The translations under genes were made by a program, and so were the position numbers. Below the pieces are notes generated by a model. That model was not told the DNA's origin, searched no databases, and was given only the letters and a program-made list of their open reading frames with translations. This document shows, piece after piece, positions 6,267 through 11,731 of a stretch of DNA of 12,992 bases (position 1 is the first letter of the stretch; every line of letters starts with the position of its first letter). Origin of the DNA: Thermoprotei archaeon (GTDB taxonomy: Archaea > Thermoproteota > Methanomethylicia > Nezhaarchaeales > WYZ-LMO8); assembly GCA_003650865.1 (NCBI GenBank), contig QMSN01000011.1:1-12992 (forward strand), given 5' to 3'.

Positions 6267-6596
6267 TTGTTGCCGCTATGCCCCAAGTGTGGTAGCATGA
6301 TGGTTGTCCAGAGAAGCGGCGGCAAGAGGGTGTGGGTCTGCAAGCGCTGTGGATACATGGAAGAAGGTAGAAGCCTCGTAAAAAGCGAGGCCATACCTCA
6401 CAGTCAGAAGGAGAAAGTCGTAGTGGTCGAGGAGGGTAGCGCTTACAAGTCTCTACCTAAGGTGGCGGCAACCTGCCCGGAGTGTGGTTACAACGAGGCC
6501 TACTACTGGATGGTTCAGACGAGGAGGGCTGACGAGGGCATGACGAGGTTCTACCGATGCGTTAGGTGCGGTAAGACTTGGAGAGAATATCATTAA
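6267..6596 (+). CDS. tfs: Transcription factor S (TFS, TFIIS/Rpb9-like)
   Basis: TFS enters the secondary channel of RNA polymerase and stimulates cleavage of backtracked RNA. The 109 residues have two zinc ribbons. The N-terminal one (C5, C8, C25, C28) resembles Rpb9/TFIIS domain 1. The C-terminal one (C70, C73, C98, C101) carries the acidic tip 'RRADEGMTRFYRC' with D89-E90, the catalytic pair that completes the polymerase active site, so this should be an active cleavage factor rather than an inhibitory paralogue. The start is a TTG at 6267 with GGTGAT (6255-6260) six bases upstream; a TTG at 6270 is the next codon and equally possible. The site overlaps the stop of the preceding gene, suggesting coupled translation. 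Confidence 0.96.
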   Translation: MLPLCPKCGSMMVVQRSGGKRVWVCKRCGYMEEGRSLVKSEAIPHSQKEKVVVVEEGSAYKSLPKVAATCPECGYNEAYYWMVQTRRADEGMTRFYRCVRCGKTWREYH

Positions 6597-6621
6597 CGAG
6601 TTCGCTCAGCAAGTACCGTTA

Positions 6622-6637
6622 GTGTTAAAGCTTATCT
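6622..6637 (+). promoter_or_regulatory. Candidate internal promoter for pcn and downstream replication genes
   Basis: The 76-base gap between tfs and pcn, the largest in the plus-strand cluster, contains GTTAAAGCTTAT (6624-6635). It resembles GTTTAAACTTAT in the srp54/dph2 divergent gap. Initiation about 25 bases downstream would fall near 6655 and leave a leader of about 18 bases that still includes the GGGGAGGA ribosome binding site. This is a pattern match only. Confidence 0.4.
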
Positions 6638-6672
6638 CAGCCTCTATAATTCTGAGCTGGGGAGGAATATTC

Positions 6673-7422
6673 ATGTTTAAGGCGGTGTTTAGAGACGCTA
6701 GGCTTTGGTATAGGATTGTGGATGCGCTGTCCTCTCTCATCGATGAGGGTACCATTAAGGCGGGGGAGGATGGGCTGAGGCTTAGGGCTATGGATCCGTC
6801 GAAGATAGCGATGATAGACTTCGAGATGCCTAGAGACGCCTTCGAGGAGTACGCTTGTGAGGGTGAGGTCACCATAGGCGTTAACTTCGACGAGCTCAAG
6901 AAGGTCGTAAAGAGGGGCTCAGCAAAAGAGAAGATAGAGCTCGAAGTGCCGCCTAGCTCAGCTAGGCTCAAGATAACCTTTAAAGGCAAGGCGACGAGGA
7001 GCTTCGCCCTCCCATTAATAGACGTGGAGTACGAGGAGTTACCCGCGCCATCCTTATCGTTCAACGCAAAAGCTACTGTTATAGCAGACCTGCTTGAGGA
7101 CGCTTTAAAAGATGTAGAGCTTGTAAGCGACTACGTGAGGCTAGAGGCTAGGAGCGATGCCCTCATAGTTAGGGGGCAAAGCGATAAGGGCGAGGCTGAG
7201 GCTACACTAACGACGGAGACAGGGGCTCTCATAGAGCTTGAGGTTAAAGAGAACTCTGCAGCCTCTTACACGATAGAGTACTTAATGGACATGCTGAAAG
7301 CCAACAAAGCAGCTGAAGTGGCAACCTTAGAGTTCTCGACAGCGATGCCTCTAAGTTTGACGTTCCCCATACCGGGAGGAGGTACCATAAAGTACTTCTT
7401 AGCGCCAAGAATAGAGGAGTAA
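6673..7422 (+). CDS. pcn: DNA polymerase sliding clamp (PCNA)
   Basis: Ring-forming processivity clamp that tethers replicative DNA polymerase, ligase and FEN1 to DNA. The 249 residues show the two-domain PCNA fold: N-terminal half 'MFKAVFRDARLWYRIVDALS', 'LRLRAMDPSKIAMIDFEMP', the linker region 'LPLIDVEYEELPAPSLSFNAKATV', and the C-terminal half with 'EYLMDMLKAN' and 'PLSLTFPIPGGGTIKYFLAPRIEE'. The usual family length is about 245-250. The start at 6673 is decided by GGAGG (6661-6665) seven bases upstream and by family alignment. An in-frame TTG at 6622 would add 17 residues of leader-like sequence crossing the candidate promoter and is rejected. It is the first gene of the replication block pcn-priL-priS-gins. 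Only one PCNA gene is visible; some Thermoproteota have up to three, so partners elsewhere are possible. Confidence 0.96.
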   Translation: MFKAVFRDARLWYRIVDALSSLIDEGTIKAGEDGLRLRAMDPSKIAMIDFEMPRDAFEEYACEGEVTIGVNFDELKKVVKRGSAKEKIELEVPPSSARLKITFKGKATRSFALPLIDVEYEELPAPSLSFNAKATVIADLLEDALKDVELVSDYVRLEARSDALIVRGQSDKGEAEATLTTETGALIELEVKENSAASYTIEYLMDMLKANKAAEVATLEFSTAMPLSLTFPIPGGGTIKYFLAPRIEE

Positions 7423-7432
7423 CGCCTGAACC

Positions 7433-8476
7433 ATGATGTTCTCTAAAGTCGATGCAGCCAAATACCCTTTTATTAAATTGGCCTCTAAGTTAGTGGAGGA
7501 TTTTGATCAACGACTTGGACTTGAAGTCATAGCCTCACCCGGCTCTGACGTCTTAAAGAGAAGCGTTGAGCGTATAAGGGAAGCAGTCTACGTCAAGTCC
7601 ACCTCCTTCTTTAGAGAGGATTTGGATGTCGAGGTGTTATCATATCCTCTAGCGCTACTCATAGTAAAAGCTGTAGGAGACTCAAGACTCTTCAACCTCT
7701 ACGCTGAAGCAGAGAAGAACAGAGTTTTCCTAAACATGCTTTCCGAGAGTTCGTCGAAGGTCGTGGCCTTGGCTAGAGATGGGTTTGATTGGGAGGTTCT
7801 AGAGGACGGCGGGAAGTTGAAGCTTAAGTTTAACAATTACCTTGAGGTTGCCCCGGCACTCCTCGATCCCTACTGGAAGCTTGTCAATAGGTCACTGAGA
7901 TATGGCTACGTTGAGGTCAGCAAGAGGGAGCTTGCGAGGCTTATAGCTGAAGCTTTTAGGTCAAAGATATTAAAGAGGATAGAGGAGCTTGACCTCTCAA
8001 CCGTACCGGGATTCCTAAAACCCACAGTGGACATGGTTCGAAACGAAGTTTTAAGCGCACTGCCTAAGGCTGACATCAACTATGAGGTAAGCGAGTTCAG
8101 GCCATCAGCACTTCCCCCCTGTATAGCTCAACTTCTCAAGGACGCTGAAGAGGGGAAGAACATACCTCACATGGCTAGGTTCACGCTAGCCACATTCCTC
8201 ATATCGATAGGCAAGAGGCCTGAAGAAGTTCTGGAGGTATTTAGGAGGCTGCCCGATTTCGACGAAGCTAAGACCCTATACCACTTAAGGCATGTGGCTG
8301 GCGAAATAGGTTCTAGGACTAAGTATGTACCACCTAGCTGCGCAACGCTAAGAACCTTTGGTCTATGCGTCTCACCTGACGACGTGTGCTCAAAGGTTAG
8401 GCATCCCTTAGCGTACTACAAGCTGAAGCTCAGGAGGATTCAGCATGGTGGCAAGGGCAAAAACGCTGTCAGCTGA
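7433..8476 (+). CDS. priL: DNA primase large subunit PriL
   Basis: Regulatory subunit of the archaeal/eukaryotic-type primase, needed for initiation of RNA primers and primer length control together with PriS. The 347-residue protein has a helical N-terminal region with 'AKYPFIKLASKLVED' and a C-terminal iron-sulfur domain. Four conserved cysteines, C230 (LPPC), C303 (PPSC), C312 (FGLC) and C319 (DDVC), match the 4Fe-4S ligands; 'RHPLAYYKLKL' follows the last, as in the family. 'GKNIPHMARFTLATFLISIG' (241-260) is the other strong signature. The start is the ATG at 7433; a second ATG follows at once. The last 32 bases overlap priS in a different frame and encode a basic tail (RRIQHGGKGKNAVS), so the two subunits are probably translationally coupled. 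Confidence 0.95.
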   Translation: MMFSKVDAAKYPFIKLASKLVEDFDQRLGLEVIASPGSDVLKRSVERIREAVYVKSTSFFREDLDVEVLSYPLALLIVKAVGDSRLFNLYAEAEKNRVFLNMLSESSSKVVALARDGFDWEVLEDGGKLKLKFNNYLEVAPALLDPYWKLVNRSLRYGYVEVSKRELARLIAEAFRSKILKRIEELDLSTVPGFLKPTVDMVRNEVLSALPKADINYEVSEFRPSALPPCIAQLLKDAEEGKNIPHMARFTLATFLISIGKRPEEVLEVFRRLPDFDEAKTLYHLRHVAGEIGSRTKYVPPSCATLRTFGLCVSPDDVCSKVRHPLAYYKLKLRRIQHGGKGKNAVS

Positions 8477-9692
8477 TGAGGCCTTTCTGAAGAGGCTATT
8501 CAGAAGTTACTACGAGAAGTGGAATGAGAAGCCGCCTAAGGACTTTGAGAAGAGGGAGTTCGCCTTCATGATGACGAAGGAGGGAGAGATGGTACGCCAT
8601 AAGTCTTTTAGTGAGTGGAGTGAGGTAAAGGAGTTCTTGAGGAGAAACGCGCCTCTTCACGTATTCTACTCATCAGCTTACTACCTAAACCCTGATGCAC
8701 CCGACATGGACTCTAAGGAGTGGCTTGGAGCTGATCTGATATTCGACATAGACGTCGATCACATACCAACCCCCTGTAAGGAGAAGCACGATACATGGAC
8801 TTGCCTAAACTGCGGATTTGCGGGGAGGGGTATGCCCCCCGAGGAGTGCCCTAATTGTTCAAGCAAGAGAATAGAGGTGAAGACTTGGTTTTGCGATGAG
8901 TGCCTACTGGTAGCGAAGGAGGAGGCTATGAAGCTTATTGAGGACTTCCTCATAGCGGACTTCGGTTTCTCGACATCTGAAATCACAGTAGCCTTCTCAG
9001 GGAGGCGCGGGTTCCACGTCCATGTTGAAAGCGACGTTGTTAAAGAACTTGACCAGCGAGCGAGAAGAGAAATAGTGGACTACGTTAAGGGCGTAGGGTT
9101 AGCCATAGCCGAAGGAAGGGGAAGAGTTTTGATACCTCCCCTTACAGCACCTGGGTGGTTTGGAAGGGTGTCACGAGGAGTCTACGAAATTCTATCGGGC
9201 AGAAGTATTGATGAGTTGGCCTCAAGCCTAGGGCTTAAAGCAACCAAAAAGTTCAGAGAGGGGGTAGAGCTCCTAACGTCAAGCCTTGAGAGAGCTGAAG
9301 ATTTCCAAGCATTACCCTCGGGGCTTCGTAAGATGTGGAAGGTCCTCGTTGACAAAGCCGTACAGGAGAAGCGATGTGAAGTTGATGAGAGGGTTACAAC
9401 TGACATCAAGAGGCTTATAAGAATGCCCGGCTCGTTGCATGGAGGTAGCGGGCTAATAGTGACTAAGCTGAGTGTTAAAGAGCTGGAAACCTTCGATCCA
9501 CTACGTCAGGCAGTAGCCTTCAAGAAGGGCTACGTCAAGGTTAGAGTGCATGAGATGCCCGAAATTCGCTTCTTAGATGACGTCTGGGGGCCTTTCAGAA
9601 ACGAGGTCGTCGAGATACCAGCTGGTCTAGCTGTATACCTCATTTGCTCCGGCAATGCCACCATAGTTAAGGGAGGTGTAAGAGCATGCTAA
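8445..9692 (+). CDS. priS: DNA primase catalytic subunit PriS
   Basis: Catalytic subunit of archaeal primase, making RNA (and often DNA) primers. The 415 residues contain the metal-binding catalytic motif 'LIFDIDVDH' with D101 and D103, the 'SGRRGFHVHV' motif (185-194), 'RMPGSLHGGSG' (326-336) and a third acidic residue, D351, in 'FDPLRQAV'. Inserted after the first motif is a cysteine-rich segment: C111, H115, C120, C123, C135, C138, C150 and C153. That is enough for two zinc sites, where Pyrococcus PriS has one. The ATG at 8445 is preceded by AGGAGG (8432-8437) seven bases upstream, inside priL, which fixes the start. The gene overlaps priL by 32 bases and gins by seven, so the three are likely one translational unit. 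Confidence 0.96.
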   Translation: MVARAKTLSADEAFLKRLFRSYYEKWNEKPPKDFEKREFAFMMTKEGEMVRHKSFSEWSEVKEFLRRNAPLHVFYSSAYYLNPDAPDMDSKEWLGADLIFDIDVDHIPTPCKEKHDTWTCLNCGFAGRGMPPEECPNCSSKRIEVKTWFCDECLLVAKEEAMKLIEDFLIADFGFSTSEITVAFSGRRGFHVHVESDVVKELDQRARREIVDYVKGVGLAIAEGRGRVLIPPLTAPGWFGRVSRGVYEILSGRSIDELASSLGLKATKKFREGVELLTSSLERAEDFQALPSGLRKMWKVLVDKAVQEKRCEVDERVTTDIKRLIRMPGSLHGGSGLIVTKLSVKELETFDPLRQAVAFKKGYVKVRVHEMPEIRFLDDVWGPFRNEVVEIPAGLAVYLICSGNATIVKGGVRAC

Positions 9693-10219
9693 GGCGCCTC
9701 GTGAAAACGTGGATTAGAGAGGTTTCATCAAGCAAGCTTCAGGAGGTACCTAAAGACCTCTACGACTCGGCGATGAGCTACATAAACTCCCTCAGATTGA
9801 GAGCTCTCCACGAGGGCAATGACGTTCAACGTGAAGTGTGGGAGAAGGAGGCCGAGCTCATAGAGTCAATGCTTAAAGCCATCAAGGACCTAAGAATGGA
9901 GAAAGTCGCTAAGAGCCTAATTAAGAGAGAAAACTCAATAATTAATGCGCTACCGCCTGAAGAAGCAGTTTTAGCAGCTAAACTTAGGGAATCCTTTGAA
10001 TTGGCGTTTGAAGGATTCCTTGAAGCTGAGAGAGGGGAGGAAATAGAGGATGAAGAGGGTAAAGTGGCTCTATTAGTTACGCGTAGACCTCCTGACGAGC
10101 TGCTGAAGAAGGTTAAGGTGGACAACTTGGAGCAGGAAGATGTAATGTTTATAAATAAGAGAGCGGGGAAACTGCTCATCAGCCTAGGCTTCGCAGAGGA
10201 GGTTAAGGTTAGAAGGTGA
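9686..10219 (+). CDS. gins15: GINS complex subunit, Gins15/51 type
   Basis: GINS binds MCM and GAN/Cdc45-like RecJ to form the archaeal replicative helicase assembly. The 177-residue protein has a long helical A domain (about 1-120, with 'YDSAMSYINSLRLRALHEGND' and the helix around 'EKEAELIESMLKAI') followed by a small beta B domain ending 'EDVMFINKRAGKLLISLGFAEEV' (151-173). This A-then-B order is that of Psf1/Sld5-like Gins15 (Gins51), whereas Gins23 has B before A. The acidic loop at 114-125 separates the domains. The start ATG at 9686 has GGGAGGTG (9671-9678) seven bases upstream and overlaps the end of priS. Linkage with primase and PCNA genes is recorded for archaeal GINS genes and supports the call. 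Confidence 0.85.
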   Translation: MLRRLVKTWIREVSSSKLQEVPKDLYDSAMSYINSLRLRALHEGNDVQREVWEKEAELIESMLKAIKDLRMEKVAKSLIKRENSIINALPPEEAVLAAKLRESFELAFEGFLEAERGEEIEDEEGKVALLVTRRPPDELLKKVKVDNLEQEDVMFINKRAGKLLISLGFAEEVKVRR

Positions 10220-10224
10220 GAGTC

Positions 10225-10515
10225 ATGAAGGTGCCGAAGGTCGTGAACACGTATTGCCCCAAGTGCAAAGCACACACGCCACACACCGTAACGCTCTATA
10301 AAGCTGGCAAGAGGCGTACACTAGCACAAGGCGAGAGGAGGTACGCTAGGAAGAAGAAGGGTTATGGCAGTAAGAGGAAGCCTGAGCAGAAGAGATTTGC
10401 CAAGGAGACCAAGAAGCAGACTTTGAAGCTTACATGCAGGAAGTGTGGATACACCATGCACAGAAAGGGTATTAGGCTTAAGAAGCTGGAGCTTGTCGAA
10501 GTCGTTAAAGGATAG
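10225..10515 (+). CDS. rpl44e: Large-subunit ribosomal protein L44e (eL42)
   Basis: Basic 96-residue zinc-ribbon protein located near the E site of the large ribosomal subunit. It begins MKVPKVVNTYCPKCKAHTPH, carries the lysine/arginine-rich central segment with 'RRYARKKKGYGSKRKPEQKRFAKE', and closes the zinc site with CRKC (the first pair being CPKC). The ATG at 10225 is preceded by GGTGA (10215-10219) at a spacing of five and gives the classical N-terminus. An in-frame GTG at 10216 would add three residues and overlap the gins stop, so is less likely. It stands directly before rps27e, a pairing common in archaea. Confidence 0.96.
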   Translation: MKVPKVVNTYCPKCKAHTPHTVTLYKAGKRRTLAQGERRYARKKKGYGSKRKPEQKRFAKETKKQTLKLTCRKCGYTMHRKGIRLKKLELVEVVKG

Positions 10516-10526
10516 TGGTGGTCGTC

Positions 10527-10724
10527 GTGAAGAAGAGAAAAGAGCTTGTCCCCATGCCCAAATCCAAGTTCTACACCGTTAGGTGCCCCGACTGCGGCAA
10601 TACTCAGATCATCTTTAGCCACGCCTCAACGTATGTTCACTGCCTCGTATGCGGTAGACTTCTAGCAACACCCACTGGCGGAAAAGCTAAGATAGATGCT
10701 AAGAAGGTAAGTGAGTTTGGATAG
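10527..10724 (+). CDS. rps27e: Small-subunit ribosomal protein S27e (eS27)
   Basis: A 65-residue zinc-ribbon protein of the small subunit. CPDC and CLVC are the four zinc ligands; 'FYTVRCPDCGN', 'IIFSHASTYVHCLVCGR' and 'LATPTGGKA' are the family motifs in order. I place the start at the GTG at 10527 (MKKRKELVPMPKSKF), since GGTGG (10517-10521) is well spaced and the resulting length is standard. In-frame GTG codons at 10515 and 10518 would prefix a run of valines and overlap the stop of rpl44e. Spacing to the L44e stop is 11 bases. A 28-base gap precedes aif2a. Confidence 0.96.
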   Translation: MKKRKELVPMPKSKFYTVRCPDCGNTQIIFSHASTYVHCLVCGRLLATPTGGKAKIDAKKVSEFG

Positions 10725-10752
10725 GTCCAAGCCGCTAGGAGCATGGTGAGTC

Positions 10753-11553
10753 ATGGTTAAGAAGAGAAGAGAGTGGCCTTCTTATGGTGAAATAGTTATA
10801 GGAACTGTAGTCCAAGTATTCGATAAAGGTGCCTATATAACCCTTGACGAGTATGGAGGTAAGAAGGCCTACGTCCCCCTCAACGAAATATCCTCCTCTT
10901 GGTTTCACAATATAAGGGACTTCTTGCGTGAAGGTCAGAAGGCAGCTTTTAAGGTCATAAGGGTTAATCCGGCTAGAGGACACATAGACCTGTCCTTGAA
11001 GAGAGTTGCTAACGTGGAGAAAGAACGGAAAATTCTGGAATGGAAAAGAGCGAAGAAGGCTGAGGTCTTGCTGGACTTTGCAGCCAAGAAGCTTGGTAAG
11101 ACTTTAGATGACGCCTACAATGAAGTGGGGTGGAAGCTCGAGGACTACTATGGAGAGATATATGCGGGGTTTGAGGAGGCTGCTCGAAGAGGAGTTAAAG
11201 CACTCTCAACTGCTGGGGTTAAAGAGCCTTGGCTGACAGTGATTATGGATCTCGTCAAAGAGCACATAGAGATACCTCTCGTCAAGCTATCAACAGTACT
11301 GGAGCTGAGGTGCTTTAAGCCCAATGGCGTTGATGCCATCAAAAGAGCTCTTGTGGAGGCATTAAACTACGCTAAGGAGAAGGGATATCAAGTTAAGATA
11401 TATGCTGATGGGTCGCCCAAGTACCGCATTGACGCTGTGGCGGAGGACTACAAGAAGTTAAAGGGCATTTTAAGGGAGGTAGCTGATGTCGCGCTAAGCG
11501 TCATAGCTAAGGAGGGAGGACAAGGCAAGATACTGGAAGAAGCTAAGAAGTGA
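10753..11553 (+). CDS. aif2a: Translation initiation factor aIF2, alpha subunit
   Basis: Alpha subunit of the heterotrimeric factor that brings methionyl initiator tRNA to the small ribosomal subunit. The 266 residues follow the family layout. An S1-type OB domain (about 10-84) runs from 'GEIVIGTVVQVFDKGAYITLDEY' to 'GHIDLSLKRV'. A helical domain (about 85-175) contains 'KLEDYYGEIYAGFEEA'. The C-terminal alpha/beta domain contacts aIF2gamma and tRNA ('YQVKIYADGSPKYRIDAVAEDYK'). The 'NEISSSWFHNIRDFL' loop corresponds to the region with the phosphorylated Ser51 of eukaryotic eIF2alpha; serines are present at 47-49, but any phosphorylation here is unproven. The ATG at 10753 follows GGTGAG (10745-10750). 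The TGA stop runs into the ribosome binding site of nop10. Confidence 0.96.
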   Translation: MVKKRREWPSYGEIVIGTVVQVFDKGAYITLDEYGGKKAYVPLNEISSSWFHNIRDFLREGQKAAFKVIRVNPARGHIDLSLKRVANVEKERKILEWKRAKKAEVLLDFAAKKLGKTLDDAYNEVGWKLEDYYGEIYAGFEEAARRGVKALSTAGVKEPWLTVIMDLVKEHIEIPLVKLSTVLELRCFKPNGVDAIKRALVEALNYAKEKGYQVKIYADGSPKYRIDAVAEDYKKLKGILREVADVALSVIAKEGGQGKILEEAKK

Positions 11554-11563
11554 GGTCATTCTC

Positions 11564-11731
11564 GTGAAAGGGTTGTTAATGCGATGCATAAAGTGTGGTA
11601 AGTACACTCTTAAACATGACAGGTGCCCTTACTGTGGAGGGGCCCTTAAAAGTCCTCATCCACCTCGCTACTCACCTCAAGATCGCTATGCCCTCTATAG
11701 GCTTAAAACGAGGAGATCCATGGAGGCTTAG
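11564..11731 (+). CDS. nop10: H/ACA ribonucleoprotein subunit Nop10
   Basis: Short gene of 55 codons. Nop10 is the small zinc-binding subunit of the H/ACA pseudouridylation complex with Cbf5, L7Ae and Gar1. The sequence shows CIKC and CPYC as zinc ligands (C8, C11, C21, C24), the 'GKYTL' segment between them, 'PHPPRYSPQDRYALYR' (31-46), the invariant Cbf5-binding part, and a basic tail. The GTG at 11564 is supported by GAGGT (11552-11556) seven bases upstream and by the usual 'M-K' start. The ATG at 11579 would remove five residues. It follows aif2a by ten bases, as in many archaea. Its TAG stop overlaps the TAA stop of the opposing aglB. Confidence 0.93.
   Translation: MKGLLMRCIKCGKYTLKHDRCPYCGGALKSPHPPRYSPQDRYALYRLKTRRSMEA

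Noticed and set aside
6622..6672. Extension of PCNA by 17 residues from a TTG at 6622
   Set aside because: It would cross the candidate promoter and ribosome binding site. PCNA homologues start at the M-F-K-A position encoded at 6673.
8035..8044. GGTTCGAAAC, resembling a tRNA T-arm/loop
   Set aside because: It lies in the middle of priL. No acceptor, D-arm or anticodon stem can be drawn around it on either strand.
8474..8490. TGATGA followed by CTGA, resembling C and D' boxes of an archaeal C/D sRNA
   Set aside because: Spacing is too short for a guide, no C'/D pair follows, and the bases code for the start of PriS.
9826..10284. Minus-strand open frame of 152 codons opposite gins and the start of rpl44e
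   Set aside because: Serine-rich antisense shadow of charged helices; no start signal or homology pattern.
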